DNA from: a virus
Reading direction: 5' to 3' (one strand)
IMG/VR virus record: IMGVR_UViG_3300036790_000208
Location: 1 to 51,386 of that record
Length of the DNA: 51,386 bases
Shown: positions 38,545 through 46,283 of the stretch, piece after piece
How positions within the stretch are numbered: the first letter of the stretch is position 1
Layout: each line of letters opens with the position of its first letter
The notes under the pieces: model-generated
Databases searched by the model: none
The model's input: only the letters and a program-made list of their open reading frames with translations
What the model was told of the DNA's origin: nothing
Program-made: the position numbers and the translations under genes

Positions 38545-39694
38545 CGGGCACCGTCCCGTCCGCCAGCAGCGCCTCCAGCTCGGCGGCGGCCTTCACCTTG
38601 TCGAGCGCCAGCCGCACCCGCGCGGCCTGCTCGGCGGTCAGGTCGTTCGTGGTGGCGAGCATCACGCACCCGGCGAGCTGCGCCGTCTGCTCCAGCCGCT
38701 GCTCCCGGTCGGCCGGCGTCTCCTCACCCGGGTACAGCTCCGTGAACTTCTTGCGGATCAGGCCGACCTGGCCGGTCGTGGCCAGGCGCGGCCTGGGGGC
38801 CTCGCCCGCGGGCGGCGGCACGTCCGCACTGGGGGCGGCGGACGGAACGGAGCGGGGGGTGGTCTCCGTGCCCGCGGGCGAGGCGTTCTTGGGTGGCGCG
38901 AGGCTGTCCGGGGTGATCCGGTCCGGCTCCGCCGGGAACTCGTCGTCGACCGTGACGGTCCCCTGCTTCAGCGAGTCGTAGATGACGCCGAGCTGCGCGA
39001 CGTCAGAGGCGGTCAGCTCGACGACGTTCTCGTGGCCGAACTTCGCGGCCATCCGCGACGGGCTGACCCGGTAGCGCTCGAACGCCTTCAGCGCGTCGGC
39101 GATCCGCTGGGCGAGCGGCTTGCCGCCGCCGCCCTCGATCGTCGCCTGGCAGAGCGTCTGGGCGCGTGCCGAGTACCAGGCGGGCAGCACCGAGAAGATC
39201 GCCTCGCGGAGCCGCCTGGCCCCGTTGTTGGCGTTGTTCTCGTAGATGTCCCTCATGTCAGTGAGATCCTTGACGCCCTTCTTCGTGTCCCGCTTGTGCG
39301 GCACGAGGAAGGTGTTCGACGAGCGGGTGTTGGTCTGGACGTCCCATGCCCACGCCTGCATCTCGGACTCGCCGCGCACGTCGTCGCGGGCCAGCTCGGT
39401 GATGCCGTGCTGGATGTTCCCCCAGCAGCGGGCCAGCTCGCGGGCAAGGTGCACGGACGGCCCGTTCACGGTCTCGCCGGCGCGCGGGTAGCTGAAGAAC
39501 GCGCGGGCGGCCAGCTCGACCTGGGCGCACGCCTCTTCCATCGCGACGATGGCGGCGGCCACCGACCGGGGGCACTGCTGGGCGACGATGACGGCCGCCT
39601 GGACCTCGGCCACGGCGCGGCTCTGCTCGACGGCCGTGGCCTGCCCGACGCGCGGCGTCGCGACGGGGCGCAGCTCTACTACTCCACTAGACAT
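38534..39694 (-). CDS. Candidate RecT-type single-strand annealing protein
   Basis: 386 aa from ATG 39694, after GAGAGGA. The conserved core is ARAFFSYPRAGETVNGPSVH, IQHGITELARDDVRGESEMQ, KKGVKDLTDMRDIYENNANN and GARRLREAIFSVLPAWY, a family I associate with phage recombinases. A Pro-rich linker leads to a C-terminal tail domain. The adjacent exonuclease gene supports a RecE/RecT-like pair. Identity not certain from motifs alone. Confidence 0.6.
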   Translation of the reverse strand: MSSGVVELRPVATPRVGQATAVEQSRAVAEVQAAVIVAQQCPRSVAAAIVAMEEACAQVELAARAFFSYPRAGETVNGPSVHLARELARCWGNIQHGITELARDDVRGESEMQAWAWDVQTNTRSSNTFLVPHKRDTKKGVKDLTDMRDIYENNANNGARRLREAIFSVLPAWYSARAQTLCQATIEGGGGKPLAQRIADALKAFERYRVSPSRMAAKFGHENVVELTASDVAQLGVIYDSLKQGTVTVDDEFPAEPDRITPDSLAPPKNASPAGTETTPRSVPSAAPSADVPPPAGEAPRPRLATTGQVGLIRKKFTELYPGEETPADREQRLEQTAQLAGCVMLATTNDLTAEQAARVRLALDKVKAAAELEALLADGTVPGGQ

Positions 39695-39701
39695 CGGTAA
39701 G

Positions 39702-40559
39702 TCAGTCCTCTCGGTATGCCCAGTAGGGCAGGTCAAGCAGCTCGATCTCCGGGCTGTAGCCGGGCCAGATGCCCGACTCGGTGCAGTCGCGGTAGATCTC
39801 CATGGCGCGCTCGGCGTCCTCGCGGCCCTTGCGGAGGGCGGCGGGGTCGAGCTCGTAGACGGCGACGCGGTAGGGCGCGGTGCGCTCCTGGGCGATCAGG
39901 GCGTAGCCGGGCATCGCGCCGATGCGGTCGCCGAACACGGCGACGTAGCCGGCGCTGTAGACGTACGCCTGGAGGTAGTAGCGGAAGTCCGCGACGGACC
40001 TGGCGAACTTCGCCGGGGCCGCGCCGTCCTTGGCCGTCGTCTTGTAGTCGCCGATGACGGGCCGGTACCGGGGGTCGGGCTCGGGCATGTGGTCCCAGCG
40101 GCAGCGCCACCAGGTGCCGTATGCCGGGTCGGTCCAGAACGCGGACATCTCCGGGCGTCCGGGCTGGGCGAGCAGCTGGGATGCGCGCTTGTGCTCGCGG
40201 AGCCGGGCGGCCATGGCCGTGACGGTGGCCAGCTCCTTGGTGAGCAGCGGCAGCTTGCCCTTTGCCCGCTCAGCGTCGGCCTCGTCTTGCGCCTTCTTGC
40301 CGCGCCAGTTGTCGGCCTTGACCTCGTGCAGTTCCTGGCCGGTGCCGAGTACCAGCTTGTGCGCGGCGGTGCCCAGCTCCATCTCCTTGGACGGCTCGGG
40401 CGGGTGCTCGCGCTCGTAGGCGTACAGCTCAGGGCCGCCGTCGGCGAGCAGCTTCTTCGCGCCGCTGTAGCTGAGGCTGCCGCCCTTGACGGGGTCCCGG
40501 TGGTAGGCGTCCTCCGGGATGTCGTAGACGCCGGGCTCGGTCACGATGAACTCAGCCAC
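39702..40559 (-). CDS. RecE/RecB-like PD-(D/E)XK exonuclease
   Basis: 285 aa from GTG 40559. LSYSGAKKLLADGGPELY and LGTAAHKLVLG (62-72) are the N-terminal signature; then Glu137 (RPEMSAFW), RWDHM and VIGDYKT with Asp171 and Lys173 form the nuclease site; YYLQAYVYSAGY is the QxxxY motif. Degrades double-stranded ends for recombination or replication with the annealing protein. Confidence 0.85.
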   Translation of the reverse strand: MAEFIVTEPGVYDIPEDAYHRDPVKGGSLSYSGAKKLLADGGPELYAYEREHPPEPSKEMELGTAAHKLVLGTGQELHEVKADNWRGKKAQDEADAERAKGKLPLLTKELATVTAMAARLREHKRASQLLAQPGRPEMSAFWTDPAYGTWWRCRWDHMPEPDPRYRPVIGDYKTTAKDGAAPAKFARSVADFRYYLQAYVYSAGYVAVFGDRIGAMPGYALIAQERTAPYRVAVYELDPAALRKGREDAERAMEIYRDCTESGIWPGYSPEIELLDLPYWAYRED

Positions 40560-40785
40560 GGCCGCCGCCCTCCCTCTCGCACAGCGCCCGGTACTTCTCG
40601 TCGACGTGCGCGGCGAGCCGCGCGATGGCGTCGTCCATCGCCTCGTCTCGTGCCCGTTGCCGCGCTTGCCCGGCTTCCTCCTCGCAGGGGCAGCGCTCCG
40701 CGCGGAGGAACAGGGCCACCATGACGGCGCAGGCGGCGACCCAGGCGAGCAGGATCACGCCGAGCCACGCCAGGACCCCGTTCAC
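40552..40785 (-). CDS. Single-pass membrane protein (77 aa)
   Basis: GTG 40785 behind GGAGGG. Segment VLAWLGVILLAWVAACAVMV spans the membrane; then CPCEEE and a charged helix. Role unknown. Confidence 0.6.
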   Translation of the reverse strand: MNGVLAWLGVILLAWVAACAVMVALFLRAERCPCEEEAGQARQRARDEAMDDAIARLAAHVDEKYRALCEREGGGRG

Positions 40786-41072
40786 GCTGCCCTCCGGTAC
40801 GCGTCGGCGCCCTTGCGCCGCTCGGCCTGCAGGCAGGTCTCGCAGCGGACGGGCTTGCCCTGGTGGCGCAGGTGGCGCCGGTAGGCGGCGGTGGTCCCGC
40901 ACGGCTTGACGTCATGCCGGCGATTCCCGGCCCCGTGCGTGCCGTCGAGCAGGTTCAGGCACATCTGGCAGGTGACTGCCCCGTGGTCGGCGGTGACCTC
41001 GCGGGCCCGTGGGTGGCCGCAGCGGGCGCGCCCGTCGCGGTCGGAGTGGACCTTGACTTCCCAGGCGCTCAC
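40782..41072 (-). CDS. Zinc-binding protein (96 aa)
   Basis: GTG 41072 overlaps the upstream stop. CGHPRAREVTADHGAVTCQMC and KPCGTTAAYRRHLRHQGKPV followed by CETC form two metal-type sites and a basic helix typical of small actinobacterial DNA-binding proteins. Confidence 0.6.
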   Translation of the reverse strand: MSAWEVKVHSDRDGRARCGHPRAREVTADHGAVTCQMCLNLLDGTHGAGNRRHDVKPCGTTAAYRRHLRHQGKPVRCETCLQAERRKGADAYRRAA

Positions 41073-41410
41073 CGGGCCAGCTCCAGCCACGCCAGCTCCA
41101 GCTCGAACGGGGCCACGATGTTCTCGTCGCGCTCGTCGCTGCCGTCCGCGTCGTCGAAGGCCTCAATGAAGCTGGACGCGTGGCCGTCTAGGTCGGCGCG
41201 GAACCGGCGGCGGCTGTCGTCGTCGTCCGAGTCGTTCAGCGTGACGTCGACGTCGCCGGCGCCGACCTGGACGATGGCGACCTTCACGCCCTGGGCGGCG
41301 AGGGCATCAAGCACGGCGAGGGCGATCGGGCACTCGCTGCCCATGCATGCCCTGCCGTCGGCGATGTGCCTGTCCGTCACGCGGACTGTGGTGGCACCCG
41401 GCGCGATCAT
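41069..41410 (-). CDS. Hypothetical protein (113 aa)
   Basis: Beta start with TVRVTDRHIADGRACMGSEC, helix LALDALAAQGVKVA-like, Asp-rich middle (NDSDDDDS). The HIADG...CPIALA pattern recurs in Streptomyces phage proteins; role unknown. Confidence 0.6.
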   Translation of the reverse strand: MIAPGATTVRVTDRHIADGRACMGSECPIALAVLDALAAQGVKVAIVQVGAGDVDVTLNDSDDDDSRRRFRADLDGHASSFIEAFDDADGSDERDENIVAPFELELAWLELAR

Positions 41411-41793
41411 GCCCAGCCCCCGTTCTCGCGGATGGTGGCGCCGGGGACGCGCCTGGGCAGCGGCCCGTTAACGGGTGCCGCGTCGTGCTCCGGGCCGAGG
41501 ACGGGGAAGCCCGCGGGCGCGGTCGCGGGGTGCCCGGTGAGGGCCACGTCCTCGGCGTGCCAGGCGTCCCACTGGCCGCGGACGCTGGCGATCATGTCGT
41601 TGCCCATCACGGGCTCAGCGTCGGCGAGCAGCGGCGTGACCGCCCCTGCCGTACGGGGTGCAGCAGGGGCGGCCTCCTTCCGCCGCACGGCCGCAATCGC
41701 GCGGCGGAAGAACCTGGCGGCCGGGGTGAGCAGGGACGGCTGCGGCTCGCCGATCTCGACGTCGGACGCGTGGAGCGGTCTGTAGGCGGTCAT
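41407..41793 (-). CDS. Hypothetical protein (128 aa)
   Basis: Overlaps both neighbours by 4 bases. Low-complexity Ala/Pro text around ARFFRRAIAAVRRKEA. Unknown role. Confidence 0.55.
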   Translation of the reverse strand: MTAYRPLHASDVEIGEPQPSLLTPAARFFRRAIAAVRRKEAAPAAPRTAGAVTPLLADAEPVMGNDMIASVRGQWDAWHAEDVALTGHPATAPAGFPVLGPEHDAAPVNGPLPRRVPGATIRENGGWA

Positions 41794-41987
41794 GACGCAG
41801 CCACCTCCGCCCGCTCGGTCACGTCAAGGTGCAGGTCTGACATCTCAGCTGAGGCAACGATCTGGGAGAGCATTGCGCCAGGGGTGCCGGCCGGGGTGTT
41901 GTAGAAGCGGTTGCAGGCGCGGGCGAGCAGGCGGGCGACCTCGCGGCGCTCCTTGCGGCTGAGGGGGTCAGCCCAGCAGGCGGTCAT
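41790..41987 (-). CDS. Hypothetical helical protein (65 aa)
   Basis: Basic helix LSRKERREVARLLARACNRF, then an acidic end. Unknown role. Confidence 0.55.
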   Translation of the reverse strand: MTACWADPLSRKERREVARLLARACNRFYNTPAGTPGAMLSQIVASAEMSDLHLDVTERAEVAAS

Positions 41988-42289
41988 GACCTGGCCTCCC
42001 GCTCAAGCTGCTCGGCGGCGAGCGCGGCGATGACGAGCAGCTGGCCGGGGCTCATGGGCATGGCGTAGTCCTCGCGCATGACCTTCTCGACGCAGCCGAT
42101 CGCCTGCGCCACGGCCATGACGATGCGGCCGTTCCCGGGCCCGAACTGCTCGCGGAGCTGCTCGGCTATTCCCTCGGCCAGGATGGTCGCGAGGCTGCCG
42201 TGGCTGAGGCGGTGGTCGCGGGCGAACGCGAGCGCCTGGTCCGTCTCGGCGTCGAGGGCAGCCTTCGGCGGCAGCTGGGAGGCGGTCAT
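41984..42289 (-). CDS. Hypothetical helical protein (101 aa)
   Basis: ATG 42289 overlaps the BldC-like gene stop. Helices ALAFARDHRLSHGSLATILA and EGIAEQLREQFG. Possibly regulatory; not recognised. Confidence 0.6.
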   Translation of the reverse strand: MTASQLPPKAALDAETDQALAFARDHRLSHGSLATILAEGIAEQLREQFGPGNGRIVMAVAQAIGCVEKVMREDYAMPMSPGQLLVIAALAAEQLEREARS

Positions 42290-42567
42290 GACGCGCTCCC
42301 GCACTGCGCCTTGTGCGCCGACGAGGTGTACCTCTCCGTGCACTGCGGGCACTTGCCGGTGTCCTGCTGCGGCCTCGGGGCGCCGGCGAGCTGCTCGTCG
42401 ATCCAGTCGGCGTCAAACCGCCGGTGACCGCCCAGCGTGGTGACGATCTTTTCGGCGGGAATCTTCCCCGTCTTAGCCCAGCGGGCGACGGTCTTGGAAT
42501 CGATCCTGAAGCGCGCGGCCAGTTCAGCCGGGGTGTACAGGCGTCGCGCGCCGCGGTTCACGCTCAT
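42286..42567 (-). CDS. BldC/MerR-like DNA-binding protein with zinc tail (93 aa)
   Basis: YTPAELAARFRIDSKTVARW, then AKTGKIPAEKI and GGHRRF is the BldC-type winged HTH signature (BldC is a Streptomyces developmental regulator). A C-terminal extension has CPQC...C. May regulate early genes or touch host development; that is inference. Confidence 0.75.
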   Translation of the reverse strand: MSVNRGARRLYTPAELAARFRIDSKTVARWAKTGKIPAEKIVTTLGGHRRFDADWIDEQLAGAPRPQQDTGKCPQCTERYTSSAHKAQCGSAS

Positions 42568-42887
42568 GCCGACACCGCCGCGGCCTCGTCGCTGACGGCC
42601 TGCCGGTACCGCTGGCAGTCGCACTCGTCGTCGTAGGTGCACTGGCGGGGCTTGTCGGCACCCAGGACCGCGCCGACGTGGTACGCCTCGAAGTGGCCGC
42701 ACTTGCACACGTGCGCGGAGGGCTTGGCCTCGGCGGTGCGGGCGTGTGTCCGCGCTTCGGCGGCAAGCGCCGCCTCGACCGCCTCCGGGCACCAGCCGTG
42801 CGTGTAGTAGACCAGGAACTCAAGCTGGCCCCGGTCGAGCTGGCTCAGCTTGACCGCCAGCTCCCCGGCGTCCATGTGTGCTGTCAC
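42564..42887 (-). CDS. Zinc-finger protein (107 aa)
   Basis: GTG 42887 behind GAGGAGA. Helical N-half (LDRGQLEFLVYYTHGWCPEA), then CKCGHFEAYH and QCTYDDECDC, metal sites. Unknown role. Confidence 0.6.
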   Translation of the reverse strand: MTAHMDAGELAVKLSQLDRGQLEFLVYYTHGWCPEAVEAALAAEARTHARTAEAKPSAHVCKCGHFEAYHVGAVLGADKPRQCTYDDECDCQRYRQAVSDEAAAVSA

Positions 42888-42899
42888 TTTGTCTCTCCT

Positions 42900-43002
42900 C
42901 GGTTATGGTTGTGATGTCCCGGCGCGGTGTCTCTCCCGCCGGGGGGCGGGGTCTCTCCCGCCACTGCTGGCGGCCCCTGCGCGCGTGCGGGGGCTGCCGC
43001 GT
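42900..43002 (-). promoter_or_regulatory. Intergenic hairpin region
   Basis: GTCTCTCCCGCC is repeated twice near 42928-42961. A GCCCC...GGGGGC inverted repeat lies near 42972-42995. No gene seen. Possible partial terminator behind the 51-aa gene. Confidence 0.35.
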
Positions 43003-43158
43003 TTACGCGGCCTGCGGCTCGCGGGCGGCGAGCTGGCGGCGGACGGGCGCGAGGATCGCGGCGACGAGGTCGGCGGTCGCCTGGGACAGCGGCGGGTCTC
43101 CCGCGCCGTCGGCCGCGCCCGCCGCCCAGATCTCGTCAAGGGTGCGCAAGACGGCCAT
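43003..43158 (-). CDS. Hypothetical helical protein (51 aa)
   Basis: ATG 43158 overlaps the excisionase-like stop (ATGA). MAVLRTLDEIWAAGAADGAG then a helical Arg/Ala end. Second gene of the leftward early transcript. Unknown role. Confidence 0.6.
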   Translation of the reverse strand: MAVLRTLDEIWAAGAADGAGDPPLSQATADLVAAILAPVRRQLAAREPQAA

Positions 43159-43349
43159 CAGGACGCCGCCCGGACGGGGATGACCTTGCGGCGCTCGATG
43201 TAGTCCGCAAGAGCCTCTTCGGTGATGCGGTAAGGAGAGGTCGCGCCGTCGCTGGTGCGGATCGCCTCCAGCTCGCCTGAGGTGATCAGCTTCCGGAGGG
43301 TCTTAGGTGACATCCGGAGCCGCTCGCAGACCTCTGCGAAAGTCAGCAT
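43158..43349 (-). CDS. Excisionase/Cro-like HTH protein (63 aa)
   Basis: MLTFAEVCERLRMSPKTLRK, then LITSGELEAIRTSDG and YRITEEALADYIERRK, is the HTH_17 excisionase fold. It is the first gene of the leftward early operon and divergent from the XRE repressor, so it may act as directionality factor for the serine integrase or as a Cro-like switch. Confidence 0.75.
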   Translation of the reverse strand: MLTFAEVCERLRMSPKTLRKLITSGELEAIRTSDGATSPYRITEEALADYIERRKVIPVRAAS

Positions 43350-43364
43350 GTAACTTCCCTTGGA

Positions 43365-43505
43365 TTGCGCTTACTTTCCTAATGAGCGCAACAATAGGGC
43401 AATTTGGGTAGGCAAGTCAAGGGAGACTTAGGGAGCTTCAGGAAGGTGAGAGGCGTCCGTCACGTTCGTTCCTGTCTTGACTTCCCCAAGATTCCCCATG
43501 ACGAT
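43365..43505. promoter_or_regulatory. Lysogeny switch: divergent promoters and operators
   Basis: Leftward: TTGACT (43420-43415), an 18-base spacer and TATTGT (43396-43391). Rightward: TTGACT (43477-43482), 17 bases and GACGAT (43500-43505), six bases from the repressor ATG. Palindromic elements are TTGCGCT...AGCGCAA (43365-43391), AAGTC-aaggga-GACTT (43414-43429) and TCTTG-n7-CAAGA over the rightward -35. The two GACTT/AAGTC-type sites cover both promoters as repressor operators would. Confidence 0.6.
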
Positions 43506-43511
43506 GGGTGC

Positions 43512-43871
43512 ATGGCCACCGACCTCGGGACCAGGATCAAGCGCGCCCGCGAACGTAAGCGCTGGTCACAGCAGCGACTCGCCGACGCGCTTGGCGTCGA
43601 CCGCAAAACGGTCGACAACTGGGAGAACGGGCGCACCAAACCCCGCAGCTCCGTCGGCGCGCTGGAAGAGGTCCTCGGCGTCAGCCTCGCCGAGGGGACC
43701 GGGCCTGAGGCTGACATCATGCCGCCAGGGTTGCGCGAGCACGTCCGCGAGATCTTCCCGGACCGGGAGCGGGCCGAGAGAGTGGAAGCGGCGATCGAGG
43801 CGGCGCTGCGCGGGGAAACGCCCCAGTCGCGCGGCCCGAACGGGCCGCGCGAGAACCGGGCCGTCGGCTAA
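43512..43871 (+). CDS. XRE-family repressor, immunity repressor candidate
   Basis: 119 aa from ATG 43512. LGTRIKRARERKRWSQQRLA and DALGVDRKTVDNWENGRTKP is a canonical XRE/Cro-CI HTH; the C-terminal ~55 residues are acidic then basic. No Shine-Dalgarno; the promoter implies a leaderless mRNA as for lambda cI. Sits opposite the excisionase-like gene, two genes from the integrase. Confidence 0.85.
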   Translation: MATDLGTRIKRARERKRWSQQRLADALGVDRKTVDNWENGRTKPRSSVGALEEVLGVSLAEGTGPEADIMPPGLREHVREIFPDRERAERVEAAIEAALRGETPQSRGPNGPRENRAVG

Positions 43872-44060
43872 GACCGCGTGCAGGTGCCGCTGATCGCCAT
43901 CGGCACTGAGCTTCTCCACGGTGAGGATCAGCGCTTCCTCTCGCTCCCGCGCCGCGGCGGCGCGGGCCGCCGCCTGTCTCTGGTGCCGCCAGGCCGCCAC
44001 CGCGGCCACGCCGGCGGCCGCAATCACGGCCGTGATCATCAGGAGCAGTCCCCGCTGCAC
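43566..44060 (-). CDS. Membrane protein with tail antisense to the repressor (164 aa)
   Basis: GTG 44060 follows GGGAGGGAACACA, a strong ribosome site. Residues 1-55 give a membrane helix (LLLMITAVIAAAGVAAVAAW) and a basic helix. The frame then runs 306 bases antisense to the repressor gene before a stop. The N-terminal part looks real; the long tail may simply reflect missing stops in GC-rich DNA. Confidence 0.45.
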   Translation of the reverse strand: MQRGLLLMITAVIAAAGVAAVAAWRHQRQAAARAAAAREREEALILTVEKLSADGDQRHLHAVLADGPVLARPVRAARLGRFPAQRRLDRRFHSLGPLPVREDLADVLAQPWRHDVSLRPGPLGEADAEDLFQRADGAAGFGAPVLPVVDRFAVDAKRVGESLL

Positions 44061-44137
44061 TGTGTTCCCTCCCAGGTCGAGCATGGTTACGCCCGCGGGG
44101 TCCAGGCGGGCTGCGGCGAATCATGAACCAGGGGTTA

Positions 44138-44197
44138 AGTGAAGTTTCCTGCAGGAAACCTTCACTGCTGTCATCTTCTGTGCGGTGGCCACCGCAC
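44138..44197. other. Two large palindromes beside the integrase gene
   Basis: GTTTCCTGCAGGAAAC (44144-44159) is perfect and extends to AGTGAA...TTCACT (44138-44166) with one bulge. GTGCGGTGGCCACCGCAC (44180-44197) is perfect. The whole 44061-44350 interval has no gene. Candidates: terminator for the integrase transcript, attP arms or regulator sites. Confidence 0.55.
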
Positions 44198-44350
44198 GCA
44201 AGCTGATTGCACATGCGATTTCACGGCACGCAACACCGAATGCCGCTGGCCTGCGCAAACGCCCGGAAGCAAACACAGTGTCCCAACGGGTTCACTCAGC
44301 GCAAGCGCAGAGGAACGGGAGCAACTCCCGCCTAAGCGGGAATCGGCCGC

Positions 44351-45772
44351 CTACGCCGGGTCCAGGCGGACGTCCTGAACGCGGAAGCCCGGGCCTCGGC
44401 CGGAGGCGGGCAGCACCGTCACGCGGTAGCACGCGGCGACCAGGGCGCGGCGCACCTCAAGCGGCAGCCCCGGCCAGTCCTCGCGGGTGATCCCCGCGTA
44501 CCGCTCGAGCAGCCGGGTGCGCGAGTCGCCAGCCTCGCGCTTGCGGAGCTGCGCCATGCGCGCGTCGATCGAGTCGAGGCGGCCGAGCAGCAGGGGCAGG
44601 CGGCCGGACGACGCGGCATAGTCCCGGGTGAGCCTTTCCGTTTCCGCGCGCTCTCTTGTCAGCGCGGCCCACTCCGGCGCCAGGTCCGGCTCCGGGATGT
44701 CCGGCTCCGGGTTGCGCGGGTCGTTCAGCCGCGCGACAACCCGCGCGCCGACGTAGGCATCAAGGTGCAGCATGTTCCGCGCCACCTTCCGGCAGCCGGC
44801 GCGCACGCAGGCGTAGTTAAGGCTGACACTCCCGGTGCGCCCGCTGTACTTGCGCTGCATCCCGGACCCGCATACCCCGCACACGGCGACGCCGGACAGG
44901 AGCGACCGTACCGTGCTGGACACGTTCGGGTACCTTGCCGCCCGCGCCTCGAGGGTGACGCGCAGCGCCTCCCACGTCGCCCGCTCGAGGATGGGCTCCC
45001 ACGTGCCCTGCGAGCCGTCCGCGAGCAGCCCAGCGATCCGCGGGCGCAGCAGCACCCGCCTCAGGTTCGCGTAATCCAGCGGGACGCCGCTGACCGACGT
45101 GACGCCGCGGGCGGACAGGTCGGCGGCGACGGAGCTGAGCGTCTCGCCGGCGAGGACGCGGGCAGCCGCCTCTCGCAGCGCGTGCGCCTCTTCCGGCACC
45201 GGGACCCGGCCGGCGGTGTTGTAGCCGAACCCGCGGCCCCACCGGCCGCCGGCCGCCGGCGCGATGCCCTCGAGCGCCATCCGCGCGAACCCGTCCTTCT
45301 TGCGCCGGGAGATGTCGTCGGACTCCAGGCACGCCTTGGCGGTCAGGATGCGCAGCACGAACCTGTCGGTTGGGACGTCGAGCCGGTAGTCGCCGGAGCC
45401 GCTCGCGATGATCATCCCGCGCTGGTCGGCGAAGTTCAGGAGGAGCTCCAGGTCCCACGGCTGCCGCACCAGCCGGTCACCGTGGTAGATGACGAGGTGG
45501 CTGAGCAGCCCGGCCTCCACGTCGGCGAGCATCCGGTCCCAGCCGGGCCGCTTGCGTCCCCGCTGCCACGCCGACCTGTTGTTGTCGATGTACGCCCCGT
45601 TGGGGTCCGGGTACCCGACACCCTCGGCGACCGCCCAGTTGCGCCCGGCGGCGATCTGGCGGCAGATGCGCTCCTGCTCGTCCACCTTGGTCTGGTCGCG
45701 GACGCGGCGCCCCATGATGTCCCGCAGGCTGGCGAGTGACAGGCGACCGTAGATTCCGGCAACTTCAGGCAC
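44351..45772 (-). CDS. int: Large serine integrase
   Basis: 473 aa from GTG 45772 behind GGAAGCGAGG. Resolvase domain with catalytic Ser12 (YGRLSLAS) and HGDRLVRQ (Arg100, Arg103); recombinase domain ~150-260; zinc ribbon with Cys298, Cys301, Cys322 and Cys327; coiled coil ~375-430; short C-terminus. Length is close to the ~470-aa actinophage serine integrases. It joins attP to a host attB. No adjacent tyrosine integrase. Confidence 0.93.
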   Translation of the reverse strand: MPEVAGIYGRLSLASLRDIMGRRVRDQTKVDEQERICRQIAAGRNWAVAEGVGYPDPNGAYIDNNRSAWQRGRKRPGWDRMLADVEAGLLSHLVIYHGDRLVRQPWDLELLLNFADQRGMIIASGSGDYRLDVPTDRFVLRILTAKACLESDDISRRKKDGFARMALEGIAPAAGGRWGRGFGYNTAGRVPVPEEAHALREAAARVLAGETLSSVAADLSARGVTSVSGVPLDYANLRRVLLRPRIAGLLADGSQGTWEPILERATWEALRVTLEARAARYPNVSSTVRSLLSGVAVCGVCGSGMQRKYSGRTGSVSLNYACVRAGCRKVARNMLHLDAYVGARVVARLNDPRNPEPDIPEPDLAPEWAALTRERAETERLTRDYAASSGRLPLLLGRLDSIDARMAQLRKREAGDSRTRLLERYAGITREDWPGLPLEVRRALVAACYRVTVLPASGRGPGFRVQDVRLDPA

Positions 45773-45884
45773 ACCAGCCTCGCTTCCTGCGCTGATTACG
45801 CTCTGGCTACACGGAAGAGTGTACGCTGGTCTACGCTCAACAATGAGATGTTGGATTACCGGCTACCCATACAGGAGGCATCTC
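45773..45884. promoter_or_regulatory. Divergent intergenic region, possible attP
   Basis: Between the integrase and the plus-strand module. It has an imperfect dyad TACAC-ggaaga-GTGTA, flanked by TACGCTC direct copies on each side, and CAACA-atgaga-TGTTG. Serine-integrase attP sites are ~50-bp imperfect dyads often next to int, so this is a candidate. AGGAGG precedes the next start. Confidence 0.35.
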
Positions 45885-46283
45885 GTGAGCAGGCCACTGT
45901 TCCCGGTCGAGGACCTTTCATATATTCCTGATGACTGGCTTGAGGCGTTTCTGCTGGTGACCGCTGAAGACGGCGGCGACCCGGATTCCAGGTTCGCCTC
46001 CGAGATTCAGGCGATTTTCAGGATGCGGGACATTCAGGCGCGCGAAGGGCGCTGCCTTGTCGTGCACCCCAAGGCCGCCCGCGCCGAGAAACTCAGGCGC
46101 GAGGGCAGGCCGGTCCCTGTCGAGCGCGACCAGCTTTACGAGCGGGACGGCGGCACCTACGAGGTCGGCCGCGTGTCGGTCAAGGCGGGATGGGCCGAGC
46201 TGCGCACGGACGGCGCACCGCATGCGAAGCGGCACCCGCTGCCGCTGCACGCAGACTTCCGGCTCATCGGGTGGGCGCACTGA
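45885..46283 (+). CDS. Hypothetical protein with DWL/MRxIxAR domain (132 aa)
   Basis: GTG 45885 follows AGGAGG by six bases. Residues 15-55 (DDWLEAFLLVTAEDGGDPDS, IFRMRDIQAREGR) resemble the 51-aa product of the next gene. The rest is basic then beta. Family not recognised; first gene of the plus-strand module. Confidence 0.65.
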   Translation: MSRPLFPVEDLSYIPDDWLEAFLLVTAEDGGDPDSRFASEIQAIFRMRDIQAREGRCLVVHPKAARAEKLRREGRPVPVERDQLYERDGGTYEVGRVSVKAGWAELRTDGAPHAKRHPLPLHADFRLIGWAH

